Part shown: positions 1 to 8,778 of the stretch, in pieces | Numbering within the stretch: the first letter of the stretch is position 1 | Layout: every line of letters starts with the position of its first letter | Origin: an uncultured Collinsella sp. | GTDB taxonomy: Bacteria; Actinomycetota; Coriobacteriia; Coriobacteriales; Coriobacteriaceae | Direction: 5' to 3' | Assembly: GCA_934654585.1 (NCBI GenBank) | Contig: CAKUGF010000012.1 | Location: 1-62,988, forward strand | DNA length: 62,988 nt | Translations under genes and position numbers: made by a program | The notes under the pieces: model-generated | Told to the model about the DNA's origin: nothing | Database searches by the model: none | What the model saw: only the letters and a program-made list of their open reading frames with translations

Positions 1-52
1 CCTGGACCTTGGGATTAAAAGTCCCCTGCTCTGCCAGCTGAGCTAACGGCCC
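1..52 (-). tRNA. tRNA-Lys(TTT), 3' part missing
   Basis: The reverse strand reads from GGGCCGTTAGCTC at position 52 through a D-arm and an anticodon loop CTTTTAA (anticodon TTT). The window edge cuts it after the anticodon arm and start of the variable loop, so the T-arm and acceptor 3' strand are not visible. Isoacceptor call is from the anticodon only. Confidence 0.9.
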
Positions 53-80
53 GCGGGTGGCATTGTACCACGGTCTGTGA

Positions 81-1361
81 CTATTCCCAACTCCATTGGC
101 CGTTCTGGAAAATCACAACTTCACGTCCATCAGGTGTAATGCCCGTAATATCGATATCGTCCGTGCCGATCATGAAGTCGACATGCGTGCTCGAAACGTT
201 GACGCCATGCTCCAGGAGCTCCTCTTTGGACATATCGTATCCGCCCTCGATACACTCGGGGAAGCCGACACCCAGCGCTAGGTGGCAGCTGGCGTTCTCG
301 TCATAGAGCGTGTCATAGAACAGAACGCCGCTTTCGCGGATCGGCGTGTTCTTGGAAATGAGCGCGACCTCGCCCAGGTGGGCGGCGCCTTCATCGGTGT
401 CGATAATGCTTGCAAGCGTTGCCTTACCCACGCGAGCGTCATAATCCACCACGCGACCAGCCTCGAACTTAATCCAAAAATCATCAACCTTGTTGCCGTG
501 GTGAATGAGCGGCATGGCGGAATAGACGATTCCATCAGCACGCATGCGGTCGGGCGACGTAAAGACTTCCTCGGTGGGGATGTTGGGGAAGAAGGGATGG
601 CCGTCGGGCATCTCGCCTTTGCCGCCGGCCCACTCGTGACCCTTTGTCATGCCAATCGTCAGATCGGTTCCATTTGACGCAGTGTAATGCAAGCAGTCGA
701 AACTATTGTCGTTCAGAAAATGCAGATTCTTTTCGAACGCTGCGTCATGAAGCTCCCAGTCGCTCTCCGGGTCCTGGCCATCGGCGCGAGCGGTGTGCAG
801 AATCGCATTCCACAGCTTATAGATCGCAACCTCATCCGCATCGCCCGAGAACACCTCGCGCGCCCAGGCAACAACCGGCGCACCGGCGATGCACCACGGG
901 TTGATGTTGTAGTCCAGTCCGCGGCGGAACACCTTGCACTGCGTGTTCCTCGCCTTGGATGCGGCGGCGGGCTTGGCAGGATCGATGCCCTTGAGAGCCG
1001 CGGGGTCCGCACCCTCGATAAAGATAAAACAGGCGCCGTCCTGGGCCAGGGAATCCAGCTGCAGGCGCTTCCACTCGGGCGTCTGCTCAAAATAGCTTTT
1101 CTCGACATGCTCGTAGGCGAGCCTTGTCACGGCATCGTCGGCCCAAATGACTGTCACGTGGCCAGCACCGGCCGCATAAGCCTCCGCGACCACCACGCGG
1201 GCAAACGGCGCGCACTCGACCGGGGACTGAACGACAACCTCCTGGCCGGGCTTGACGTTTACGCCCTTGCGGACAACCAGGCGCGCATAGTTTTTAATCT
1301 TGGGCTCCAGGGCCTTCATGCCCTCCAGGGCTTCTTCGACCGTCAGGGCAGCTCGAATCAT
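81..1361 (-). CDS. M29-family metallo-aminopeptidase
   Basis: Cytosolic aminopeptidase of the M29 (AmpS/PepS, thermophilic aminopeptidase) family, releasing N-terminal residues from peptides with a two-metal centre. Of 426 residues, the C-terminal half carries family landmarks: IPTEEVFTSP, which holds metal-ligand glutamates, a Tyr/His stretch around ENASCHLALG, and VSSTHVDFMIG near the end, which supplies His and Asp ligands. The length matches the family (about 400-420). An ATG 12 nt further upstream (1373) is in frame, but GGAG is correctly spaced only for the ATG at 1361. The gene follows the terminator of the purC operon and is probably monocistronic, with the tRNA-Lys gene downstream on the same strand. 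Confidence 0.88.
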   Translation of the reverse strand: MIRAALTVEEALEGMKALEPKIKNYARLVVRKGVNVKPGQEVVVQSPVECAPFARVVVAEAYAAGAGHVTVIWADDAVTRLAYEHVEKSYFEQTPEWKRLQLDSLAQDGACFIFIEGADPAALKGIDPAKPAAASKARNTQCKVFRRGLDYNINPWCIAGAPVVAWAREVFSGDADEVAIYKLWNAILHTARADGQDPESDWELHDAAFEKNLHFLNDNSFDCLHYTASNGTDLTIGMTKGHEWAGGKGEMPDGHPFFPNIPTEEVFTSPDRMRADGIVYSAMPLIHHGNKVDDFWIKFEAGRVVDYDARVGKATLASIIDTDEGAAHLGEVALISKNTPIRESGVLFYDTLYDENASCHLALGVGFPECIEGGYDMSKEELLEHGVNVSSTHVDFMIGTDDIDITGITPDGREVVIFQNGQWSWE

Positions 1362-1387
1362 GTGCCACTCCATCTATCTATAGAACA

Positions 1388-1420
1388 GTAAAAAGGCGCG
1401 TCGCACATACGACGCGCCTT
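1388..1420 (-). terminator. Rho-independent terminator of the purC operon
   Basis: Perfect 11-bp stem (AAGGCGCGTCG pairing with its complement, 6-nt loop) followed on the minus strand by a short T run. It lies just after the stop at 1451 and ahead of the aminopeptidase start. Confidence 0.85.
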
Positions 1421-1450
1421 ATATCTTAGCGATAAGTATGAATACAAACG

Positions 1451-2026
1451 CTACTTCTTCTTGGAGTCCTTCTTGTCCTCCTCGGCAGCCGCGCGCTCGA
1501 TAAGAGCGTTGAGCTTGTTGTCGGACATACCCTCAGCCTGCGCGCGATACATATTGCGCAGGGGGCGAATACGAGCAAAGTCGTAGATAAAATCGCCAAG
1601 AATGATGACATACGACAAAACGATGCCGACCATCTGGACGGGACTGGACACCGTGCCGCCGGGAGCGAAGTAGAGCGAAGCCCAAATTGCCACAACGAGC
1701 ACCATGCCGATGGCGAGGACGGCCCACCAGATACGACGACGCTTGGTGTAGTCCTCATCCTGCTTAAGAAGGATGTTCGACACCGTGTAGATGCGGTCCT
1801 CCTTGGCACGCTGCTTTGCCTTGCGGGCGCGCTTCTCCTCCTTGGAGAGGCCGTCCAGGTTCTCGCCCTTCTCGAGCTCCTTGCGGCGTGCCTTGGACGA
1901 AGCCGGCACGACGCGGACAGAGCTGGCAGCCTGACGGGCAGGCTTAGCGGATGCGGCAGACTTGCGCGCAACCCCGGTAACCTCGTGGGACTGCGTGCGC
2001 TTGTTCGTGGCGCTGCGGGTACTCAC
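1451..2026 (-). CDS. conserved two-helix membrane protein, function unknown
   Basis: A 191-residue protein with a basic, Ala/Lys/Arg-rich N-terminus (residues 1-90), two predicted transmembrane helices (about 100-120 and 130-148) separated by a short external loop, and a charged Lys/Glu-rich C-terminal tail. This gives a cytoplasm-facing layout with both ends inside. The start is GTG and it abuts the purC stop codon directly (TAA then GTG with no gap), so it is translationally coupled to purC. I recognise no named family. Topology and its position with a purine gene do not reveal a function; the basic tails could bind nucleic acid or phospholipid, which is speculation. Confidence 0.75.
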   Translation of the reverse strand: MSTRSATNKRTQSHEVTGVARKSAASAKPARQAASSVRVVPASSKARRKELEKGENLDGLSKEEKRARKAKQRAKEDRIYTVSNILLKQDEDYTKRRRIWWAVLAIGMVLVVAIWASLYFAPGGTVSSPVQMVGIVLSYVIILGDFIYDFARIRPLRNMYRAQAEGMSDNKLNALIERAAAEEDKKDSKKK

Positions 2027-2914
2027 TTACGCGTTCTCCTTCATGCTTGTGAACTGGGAGCCCGTGATGATCTGGAAAGCCTCGCGATAGCGCTCGGAGG
2101 TGCCATCGATGACCTCGGCGGGCAGGTGCGGGGTCTCCCCCGTCATATCCCAGTTGGCCTTGAGCCAATTGCGGACAAACTGCTTGTCGTAGCTGGGCTG
2201 GACCTTGCCCTCCTCGTAGCTGGCGGCAGGCCAGAAACGGCTGGAGTCGGGCGTGAGGCACTCGTCGATCAGCGTGACCTTACCATCGATAACACCGAAC
2301 TCGAACTTGGTGTCGGCGATGATGATGCCACGGGTCGCGGCGTACTCGGCAGCGGCCTTGTAGATCTTGAGGGACAGGTCGCGGATCTGCTCGGCAATAT
2401 CCTCGCCCACGATTTCGCAACAGCGCTCATACGAGATGTTCTCGTCATGATCGCCGATCTCGGCCTTCGTGGACGGGGTGAACAGCGGCTCAGGGAGCTT
2501 GGAAGCCTCCGTCAGGCCCTCGGGCAGCTGAATGCCGCAGACGGTGCCGTTCTCGTCATAGGTCTTTTTGCCCGAACCGGTCAGATAGCCGCGGACGATG
2601 CACTCGATAGGAATCGTCTGGGCCTTCTTGACCAGCATGGCGCGGCCAGCGAGATAGTCACGATACTCGGCAAACTCCTCGGGGAAATCTGCCGGGTCGA
2701 TGGAAACAAGGTGGTTGGGGACGATATCGGCAAACTTATCAAACCAGAATGCCGAGATGCGGTTGAGCACCTCTCCCTTGAACGGAATCTCGTCGGGAAG
2801 AATGAAGTCGAACGCAGAAATGCGGTCGGTGGCGACCATCAGCAGGTTTTCACCGGCATCGTAGATATCACGAACCTTGCCACGGGAATCCGGACGACGC
2901 TCCATCGTTGTCAC
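2027..2914 (-). CDS. purC: phosphoribosylaminoimidazole-succinocarboxamide synthase (SAICAR synthetase)
   Basis: Catalyses ATP-dependent ligation of aspartate to CAIR in de novo purine synthesis. The N-terminal GKVRDIYD motif, the ATDRISAFDF stretch, the VRGYLTGSG motif and SPDSSRFWP near the C-terminus are typical of PurC. At about 295 residues it resembles the longer eukaryote/actinobacterial-like form. In-frame GTG codons exist at 2923 and 2914; the one at 2923 overlaps the AAGGAG, whereas 2914 has 8-nt spacing, so I chose 2914. It is first in a two-gene operon with the membrane protein downstream. purB (7.1-8.4 kb), purA and purD (59-62 kb) occur elsewhere in the window, so the pathway is scattered. 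Confidence 0.95.
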   Translation of the reverse strand: MTTMERRPDSRGKVRDIYDAGENLLMVATDRISAFDFILPDEIPFKGEVLNRISAFWFDKFADIVPNHLVSIDPADFPEEFAEYRDYLAGRAMLVKKAQTIPIECIVRGYLTGSGKKTYDENGTVCGIQLPEGLTEASKLPEPLFTPSTKAEIGDHDENISYERCCEIVGEDIAEQIRDLSLKIYKAAAEYAATRGIIIADTKFEFGVIDGKVTLIDECLTPDSSRFWPAASYEEGKVQPSYDKQFVRNWLKANWDMTGETPHLPAEVIDGTSERYREAFQIITGSQFTSMKENA

Positions 2915-2945
2915 GTGAGTCACTCCTTACCAAAATACGACAGTA

Positions 2946-2965
2946 ATGCGGGTTCTTTCCCGCAT
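2946..2965 (-). terminator. short hairpin between histidine kinase gene and purC
   Basis: ATGCGGG pairs with CCCGCAT across a 6-nt loop. The minus-strand tract after it is only weakly T-rich, so it could be a weak terminator of the two-component operon or part of the purC leader. Confidence 0.45.
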
Positions 2966-3023
2966 GTTTTCGCAAACCCGGAGCGGCAGGGACAAGACCC
3001 CTCCTTCACCGAGTAGCGAAAAG

Positions 3024-4589
3024 CTAGTGCTCCATTGTAGTAGATGCCGCGTCCGCCGTGTGCTCGCGTGGCAGATGAATCGTAAAAGTCGTACCCTTTC
3101 CAAGCTCCGACTCCACGGATATATAGCCATGATGACGCTCGACGATTTGCTTGGTCACGGCAAGGCCCACGCCCAGACCGCCCGCCTCGCGAGCGCGGCT
3201 GGCGTCGGCACGCCAAAAGCGGCCGAATATGCGTGAAAGGTCATCCTTTGCAATGCCGATACCCGTATCCGAAACCGCGATGTTGACGTGCTTTCGATCG
3301 CCGAGCACCGACACCACAACCCAACCGCCTTCGGGCGTATAGCGCATGGCATTACTCATAAGGTTGATGACGCATTGGGTGATCATATCGGGATCGGCCT
3401 CGACGACATCGTCATGGCCCTGGGTTTCATCCGCAAAGCGAAGACGAAGATCGCGGTCGGCAAACAGGCGCTCCTGGCCATTCACAATCGATCGCACGAA
3501 CGGCACCATATCCACCGGCTCGAGATTGAGCGGCGCAGTGCTATTTTCCATACGCGACAGGTCGAGCATCTGCTGCACCAGGCGTGCCAGACGGCGTGTC
3601 TCCGAGGCAACCGTCTCCAGATGTTCGTCGTCGGTGGGATACACCCCGTCCTGCATGGCCTCGACCGTCGCGAGCATCGCCATCAAGGGCGTGCGCAGCT
3701 CGTGCGCGACATCCGAAGTCAAGCGCTTCTCGTGCTTCATATCTTTTTCGAGCGACGTGGCCATCTCATCGAACGTCTCGCCCAGCTGGTCGATCTCGTC
3801 GTCACCGCGCAAGCCCGTGCGAGCGGAGAGGTCTCCGTCGCGGATTTGCTTAGCCGTACTGGTGATGCGGTGAATCGGCTTGGTAAGCATGCGCGACATG
3901 AGCGCTCCGATAACAACCGAGATGCAGATAGCTACAACCGCGGCGAGTGCCATGGCGTTAAAGGTCTTCTCTCTAAACGCAGAGTCCGCCTTGGTGAGCA
4001 GGGCATCGGAGCCAATCGCCCACAATTTGACCTGACCCACGTGGTCGCCGGAGGACGTTACGATTTCGACGTTGGCAACGCTGTCCGATCCGGTGGGAGC
4101 CGACGAAACGGGGCTATGCGAAGCCCTTTTGCCGGTCGACCCATCAGTGGTCGCCTGGTTTTCGCGTACGTCGGCAGTGGCGCTTGCCGAAGGCCACGAA
4201 TCGTCGTAAACGATTACACCCTTTTTATTGACAACCTGCATGCCCAAGTCATCGGACACCAGACTCGACGTGGCGACGGTGCGCAGCTCTTCTGCCGTCC
4301 AGTTGCCGTTTTCGTCATAGGATGCCGCCAGTTTTTCGGCGGCGGAATTGGCAATCTCGACGATGTTGGAACGCGTGTAATCCGAAAACACCGTGCCCCA
4401 TACAACGGAGACAACGCCCACCAGCACCAATACCGTCATGAGTGATGTCAGGGCGAAAGCCAGGGCCATGCGCGAGGGATAGCTCATCGTTGGCCGCGAA
4501 TCGGAACGAGGCGTGTTCCAACTAGCTTTGGAACCCGCCTCGTTCTCCTGCTTATGCTTTTGCCCGATTTCAAAGCGCGCAGGTGTCAT
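3024..4589 (-). CDS. membrane sensor histidine kinase (HAMP-HisKA-HATPase)
   Basis: A 521-residue sensor kinase. After a 40-residue polar cytoplasmic start come TM1 (about 43-68), an extracytoplasmic sensor domain of about 140 residues, TM2 (about 211-235) and HAMP. The HisKA domain carries the phospho-acceptor His296 in AHELRTP. The HATPase domain shows N-box NLMSNAMRYTP, G1 DTGIGI, F-box FGRFWRAD and G2 GLGVGL. ATG follows AGGGA by 8 nt. It lies 12 nt downstream of its response regulator gene, so the two are cotranscribed and form a signalling pair. The layout resembles BaeS/MprB-type envelope sensors; the signal cannot be read from the sequence. Confidence 0.93.
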   Translation of the reverse strand: MTPARFEIGQKHKQENEAGSKASWNTPRSDSRPTMSYPSRMALAFALTSLMTVLVLVGVVSVVWGTVFSDYTRSNIVEIANSAAEKLAASYDENGNWTAEELRTVATSSLVSDDLGMQVVNKKGVIVYDDSWPSASATADVRENQATTDGSTGKRASHSPVSSAPTGSDSVANVEIVTSSGDHVGQVKLWAIGSDALLTKADSAFREKTFNAMALAAVVAICISVVIGALMSRMLTKPIHRITSTAKQIRDGDLSARTGLRGDDEIDQLGETFDEMATSLEKDMKHEKRLTSDVAHELRTPLMAMLATVEAMQDGVYPTDDEHLETVASETRRLARLVQQMLDLSRMENSTAPLNLEPVDMVPFVRSIVNGQERLFADRDLRLRFADETQGHDDVVEADPDMITQCVINLMSNAMRYTPEGGWVVVSVLGDRKHVNIAVSDTGIGIAKDDLSRIFGRFWRADASRAREAGGLGVGLAVTKQIVERHHGYISVESELGKGTTFTIHLPREHTADAASTTMEH

Positions 4590-4601
4590 ATGTGATTTCC
4601 C

Positions 4602-5324
4602 TTATTTCTCGTCCGACTTATCGGTCTTGGTCGGAGCCTCGAAGCGGTAACCGACACCGTGGACGGTGTAGAGCCACTTGGGCTTCTTGGGGTCGTCGCC
4701 CAGCTTGGCGCGAAGATTTTTCACGTGGCTGTCGATGGTACGCTCATAGCCCTCAAAGTCATAGCCGAGCACCTTCTCGACCAGCTCCATACGGTTGTAG
4801 ACGCGTCCGGGATGGCGAGCGAGGGTGGTGAGCAGCTTAAACTCGGAAGCCGTCAGATCGACTTCCTTGCCCTCGACCAAAATCTTGTGGCCAGAAATAT
4901 CAATGACCAGGTCGCCGAAGTCGAGCACCTCGACTGCCGGCTCGTCGGCCTGATGGGCGCGACGGAACAGAGCGCGCACGCGGGCGACGAGCTCGCGCGG
5001 CGAGAACGGCTTGATCAGGTAGTCATCCGCACCCAGCTCAAGACCGATAATGCGGTCCTCGATCTCGCCCTTGGCCGTCAGCATGATAATGGGCACATCG
5101 GAGGTATCGCGAATGGTGCGGCAGACGCGCTCACCCGGAATCTTGGGGAGCATGAGGTCGAGCACGACCAGATCGAACTGGTGCTTCTCGAACTCCTCGA
5201 TCGCGGACTGGCCGTCGCCGACGCCCACGACCCAGTAACCCTCACGCTCGAGATAGGCTGCGACAGCGTCACGGATTGCCTTCTCGTCCTCGACCAGCAG
5301 AATCTTTTTTGCATCTGAAGCCAT
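4602..5324 (-). CDS. OmpR/PhoB-family response regulator
   Basis: A 240-residue transcription factor. The receiver domain (1-120) has the acidic pair ED at 12-13, phospho-acceptor Asp56 in VVLDLMLP, the Thr of MLTAKG and the Lys of IKPFSP. The C-terminal winged-helix DNA-binding domain (about 135-230) includes LTASEFKLL and the VYTVHGVGYRF ending usual for OmpR members. An upstream in-frame start adding seven residues exists, but AGGGGGG lies at the right distance for the ATG at 5324. It is the first gene of the operon with the sensor kinase and is expected to be phosphorylated by it. Confidence 0.95.
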   Translation of the reverse strand: MASDAKKILLVEDEKAIRDAVAAYLEREGYWVVGVGDGQSAIEEFEKHQFDLVVLDLMLPKIPGERVCRTIRDTSDVPIIMLTAKGEIEDRIIGLELGADDYLIKPFSPRELVARVRALFRRAHQADEPAVEVLDFGDLVIDISGHKILVEGKEVDLTASEFKLLTTLARHPGRVYNRMELVEKVLGYDFEGYERTIDSHVKNLRAKLGDDPKKPKWLYTVHGVGYRFEAPTKTDKSDEK

Positions 5325-5377
5325 AACACGGCCCCCCTGTCTCAATTAGCTAAGAACAAGCCCATTTTAACGCACCT

Positions 5378-5418
5378 GAGCCCACCGGGCATCGCATGGA
5401 CGCGATAGCTCGGCGGGC
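5378..5418 (-). other. imperfect inverted repeat downstream of the lipoprotein gene
   Basis: GCCCACCGGGCATCGC is matched loosely by GCGATAGCTCGGCGGGC. There is no T tract, so a terminator role is uncertain. The 150 bases between the lipoprotein gene and the response regulator hold no other feature apart from the presumed promoter. Confidence 0.3.
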
Positions 5419-5477
5419 GGTACTCATAGTTACAACGCGCTTATTCCCCCGACGGCGCCCTTTTAACCCCTCGTAAG

Positions 5478-6686
5478 CTAAAGTGAGAACAGACGGGCCG
5501 TGACCGTCTCGGGCACACCCTGGCTGTTTCGAACCGTGGCGTACGTCAAAAACGTATCCGATTTACCCGCGGTAGCAGGGTAATCGCCATACTCGAGGGC
5601 GCGATCGGGAGACAGCAGCGACCCATAAGTCTTTGCCGACGTGTCGATCAGAAAATGAGACGCCTGAACCTTAACCAAGTACTTGTTCTTTCTTCCCGCG
5701 GCACACGCAAGCGGCTCGCGCGACAAAAAGAGATAGGGACCGCCCTCGTTGCCGATATACGTGCCCATATTGCCCAAGCTGCCGACGCCGCTATACGTCG
5801 CCTCGATGGAAAAGACGAACGTGTCGCCCATATAGACGGCCTCGAAAGGGGACACCGAAGAGGGGAGCACGAGCTGAGCGCGCTTGTTGTTATCGTCGGT
5901 CAAGTCGATGGCCGTCATGCCGTAGTAGACACCCTCGTCGTTGCGCACGCGCGGTGAAATGGTCAAGATGCCTTCGCTCACGCGCGGTGCAGATGCAAAA
6001 CGACCCGTCGATTTCCAAATTACCTCGGGCTTGGACTCGTCGACCGACTGACGATAGCAAAACGAATCGTTACTCGTCTTGGAGCCGCCCGACGCAGGCA
6101 TTTTGTACCAGATAACCGATGCCCCATATGCGGTAAAGAGCGGCGGGTCGTAATCCTTGCCGCCGCGATCGAGCTCGACGGCATTACCGGTAAGCGATAC
6201 CCCCGACAGCCCCTGAGCGTAAAGCTTCCACGCGGAGTTCGCATAGTCCATCTCGATCCACGCAAACACGCTGTCGGTCGCGCGGACATCATAAAACGCA
6301 TAGCCCGTGCCCTCGACGGGGTCTTCGACCAACGTCGTGAGCGAACCATCGCTCAGGCTGAGCACACCGAGCGTGTTGGCATGCTGCGCCGAGGCGGGCG
6401 CCATCATTGCCGCAGACAGGTCACCGTCGCAGTAGTACAGCAGCGTGCCAAGCGGCAGCGTCCACGAAGCCGTAGGCTCAAGATCGATATCGACGGCCTC
6501 ATACTCATCCGCAATCGAGACAATCTTGGAATCGTCTTTGACGACCTGCGGCTCGCCGGCGGCATCGTCGCTGGTGCCGGTTTTTGACGAGCACCCCGCG
6601 AGCAGCGTAGCGGCGCCCGCGGCGGCGCCGCCCAACACAAAACCTCGGCGCGTTATTCCGTTCTTAAAGCGATCGGCGATACCCAT
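5478..6686 (-). CDS. Tat-exported lipoprotein, probable beta-propeller
   Basis: The N-terminus has a twin-arginine signal (TRRGFVLGG) and then a lipobox LLAGC, predicting Tat export and lipid attachment to the outer membrane leaflet. The 402-residue mature part is Trp/Tyr/Ser/Gly-rich, with recurring short beta-like units (for example SDGSLTTLVED, FAWIEMDYANS, PEVIWKSTGRF), consistent with a WD/TolB-like beta-propeller, but I recognise no specific family. Its ATG overlaps the stop of the upstream 87-residue gene (TAATG), so the two are translationally coupled. An in-frame upstream extension would hide the Tat signal and is rejected. A role in envelope binding or sensing is only inference. Confidence 0.75.
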   Translation of the reverse strand: MGIADRFKNGITRRGFVLGGAAAGAATLLAGCSSKTGTSDDAAGEPQVVKDDSKIVSIADEYEAVDIDLEPTASWTLPLGTLLYYCDGDLSAAMMAPASAQHANTLGVLSLSDGSLTTLVEDPVEGTGYAFYDVRATDSVFAWIEMDYANSAWKLYAQGLSGVSLTGNAVELDRGGKDYDPPLFTAYGASVIWYKMPASGGSKTSNDSFCYRQSVDESKPEVIWKSTGRFASAPRVSEGILTISPRVRNDEGVYYGMTAIDLTDDNNKRAQLVLPSSVSPFEAVYMGDTFVFSIEATYSGVGSLGNMGTYIGNEGGPYLFLSREPLACAAGRKNKYLVKVQASHFLIDTSAKTYGSLLSPDRALEYGDYPATAGKSDTFLTYATVRNSQGVPETVTARLFSL

Positions 6687-6949
6687 TAGGCGATCTCGGC
6701 GCGGGCGGCCTCGATGGCGCGCGTAAGCTGATCGGCGCAAGAAGTCTTCTTCATGCCGCAGGTATTACCAGCGAGAACCTCAATCACGCGATCGGAAGGA
6801 GCGCCCTCGACCAGTTTGGAGATGGCCTTGAGGTTGCCGTCGCACCCGCCGGTAAACTCGACGCCCAGTACTTTGCTGCCGTCGTCAGAGAGATTGAGGT
6901 GAATATTGCGAGCACACACGCCCTGCGGCTTGTAGTCAAAACTAATCAT
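6686..6949 (-). CDS. TSCPD-domain small protein (TIGR03905-like)
   Basis: An 87-residue protein with Cys residues in GVCARN, GGCDGN, NTCGMKK and the signature TSCAD near the end. This matches the small stand-alone TSCPD family; the same domain is found at the C-terminus of B12-dependent ribonucleotide reductases and likely binds metal or nucleotide. The biochemical role is not established. ATG is preceded by GAGAGGGG. A plausible promoter on the minus strand (TTGTAT, 17 nt, TAATAA) lies just upstream at about 6980-7012. It is translationally coupled to the Tat lipoprotein gene downstream, which is an odd pairing of a cytosolic and an exported protein. Confidence 0.75.
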   Translation of the reverse strand: MISFDYKPQGVCARNIHLNLSDDGSKVLGVEFTGGCDGNLKAISKLVEGAPSDRVIEVLAGNTCGMKKTSCADQLTRAIEAARAEIA

Positions 6950-7013
6950 TGAGATCCCCTCTCAAATACACAGTAAGTCACTTATTATCGCTGTCTATTC
7001 TCGGATACAACAA

Positions 7014-7051
7014 GGCGCTTTGCCGGCAACACACATTACCAGCAAAGCGCC
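7014..7051 (-). terminator. hairpin downstream of purB
   Basis: Perfect 10-bp stem GGCGCTTTGC / GCAAAGCGCC with an 18-nt loop. It is followed on the minus strand by TTGTTGT, a weak T-rich tail. It lies 27 nt after the purB stop. Confidence 0.65.
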
Positions 7052-7077
7052 CGAACCAGTAAATGTCGCGGCTGATC

Positions 7078-8424
7078 CTACTCGAAGTTCAGCTGCTCCA
7101 GACGATCGAAGACCGTATCGATACGGGTGAGGAAGTCCCACGGGTCGAAGATTTCGTCGAGCTTCTCCTGGCTGACGGTGCAGCGCGGATCGGCCTCGAG
7201 GCGCTCCTTAAAGGTGGGGCCGGAGACGCAATCCTGTACCTCGTGCCAGGTTGCCATGGCATTCTCCTGCACGATAGCGTAGGCGTCCTCGCGGGTGATG
7301 CCCGTATCGACGAGGGCCAGCAGCACCTTGGAAGAGAAGATGAGGCCGCGGGTCTTGTTGAGGTTGGCCATCATGCGAGCCGGGTACAGCTGCAGACCAT
7401 CGATGACGCGAATGAGGCACTGGAACATGTGGTCGAGTGCGATAAAACTGTCGGCCTGGGCGACGCGCTCGGCGGAAGAGTGCGAAATGTCACGCTCGTG
7501 CCACAGGGCAACATTGTCGAAGGCGACCTGGGCGTTGGACTTCACGACGCGCGACAGACCGCAGACCTTCTCCATGGTGATGGGATTGCGCTTGTGCGGC
7601 ATGGCGGAGCTGCCCTTTTGACCCTTGCGGAACGGCTCCTCGGCCTCGAGCGTATCGGTCTTCTGCAGGTTGCGGACCTCGGTCGCAATGCGCTCGCAGG
7701 TAGCTGCCGTGGTAGCAAGCACGCCGGCAAGGTAGGCATGGTGGTCGCGGCTGATAACCTGCGTGGACAGCGGATCGTGAACCAGACCCAGATGCTCGCA
7801 GACATACTCCTCGACGAACGGCTCGATGGAGCTGTAGGTGCCGACAGCACCGGAGATGGCACCGAAGGCAACGTTCTTGCGGGCGTCCTCAAGACGGTCG
7901 AGGTCGCGCTTGAGCTCCCATGCCCAAGAGCCAAACTTCATACCGAAGGTCATCGGCTCGGCATGGATGCCATGAGTTCGGCCGGCGCAGAGCGTATTGC
8001 GCTCCTCGAAGGCACGGCGCTTGCAGATCACGCCGAGCTTCTTGACGTCCTCGATAATCAGATCGCAGGCCTGGGTGAGCTGATAGCACAGAGCCGTATC
8101 ACCCAGGTCGGAGCTGGTCATGCCGTAGTGAACCCAGCGGCTGGGCTTTGGCTCGCCCTCGGGAACGTCGGCGTCAATGTACTCCTTCATGTTGGTCAGG
8201 AAGGCGATGACGTCGTGGCGCGTGACCTCCTCGATCTCGTCGACCTTTGCCTTCTCAAAGTTGGCGTGGTCGCGGATCCACTGGGCCTCGTCTTTAGAAA
8301 TACCGATCTTGCCGAGCTCCGCCTGGGCCTCGCAGGCCAGGACCTCGATCTCCTGCCAAATGGCGTACTTGTTCTCGAGGGAGAAGATGTGTCCCATCTC
8401 CGGGCGGGTATAGCGATCGATCAT
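7078..8424 (-). CDS. purB: adenylosuccinate lyase
   Basis: Cleaves adenylosuccinate to AMP and SAICAR to AICAR, releasing fumarate; cytosolic homotetramer of the fumarase/aspartase superfamily. The superfamily signature GSSAMPHKRNP is present, with the catalytic Ser in the flexible loop. Other landmarks are HYGMTSSDLGDT and GRTHGIHAEP, holding the catalytic histidine. The length of 448 residues is normal for the family. ATG is preceded by AAGGAG at 6 nt. The gene appears to be monocistronic with a hairpin after its stop. It acts together with PurA (59.5 kb) for AMP synthesis and downstream of PurC for IMP synthesis. Confidence 0.96.
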   Translation of the reverse strand: MIDRYTRPEMGHIFSLENKYAIWQEIEVLACEAQAELGKIGISKDEAQWIRDHANFEKAKVDEIEEVTRHDVIAFLTNMKEYIDADVPEGEPKPSRWVHYGMTSSDLGDTALCYQLTQACDLIIEDVKKLGVICKRRAFEERNTLCAGRTHGIHAEPMTFGMKFGSWAWELKRDLDRLEDARKNVAFGAISGAVGTYSSIEPFVEEYVCEHLGLVHDPLSTQVISRDHHAYLAGVLATTAATCERIATEVRNLQKTDTLEAEEPFRKGQKGSSAMPHKRNPITMEKVCGLSRVVKSNAQVAFDNVALWHERDISHSSAERVAQADSFIALDHMFQCLIRVIDGLQLYPARMMANLNKTRGLIFSSKVLLALVDTGITREDAYAIVQENAMATWHEVQDCVSGPTFKERLEADPRCTVSQEKLDEIFDPWDFLTRIDTVFDRLEQLNFE

Positions 8425-8524
8425 AGCGGCTCCTTTTTGGTTATTGGCACGTTGGTCGTAACTCGACTATTGTACCGTGCGCGGGTGCCCGTATGAGCTA
8501 CGGGCATCAACCTAACATGTTGCA

Positions 8525-8717
8525 GATGGAGCGGCCATGGGGACGCCTGCGTATTTGCTTCGCAAATACGCACCGGCTTCAGACGAGATCTTCGGATTCA
8601 CAGAGCCGCTGGGGGAGACTTCGTTGAATTGGCTATCCCGACGTCTCCCTTTGCTGATGGAGCGGGCAACGGGACGTCCGCGTATTTGCTTCGCAAATAC
8701 GCACCGGCTTCAGGCGC
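8525..8717. repeat. two direct copies of a palindrome unit carrying tRNA-Gly 3'-end sequence
   Basis: Unit 1 (8525-8587) and unit 2 (8655-8717) each contain a match to the 3' end of tRNA-Gly, followed by the palindrome GCGTATTTGC-TTC-GCAAATACGC and CACCGGCTTCAG. In unit 2 the match ATGGAGCGGGCAACGGGAC (8657-8675) is identical to 8848-8866 within and just past the tRNA gene; in unit 1 it is 16/19. No credible coding region covers 8425-8848: the short open frames here run through the repeats. Confidence 0.8.
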
Positions 8718-8778
8718 CTGCCGGCGCCTTCGCCTGCTCGCTACAAACGCTTCGCGTTTGCTTTACGCTCGCACCCTG

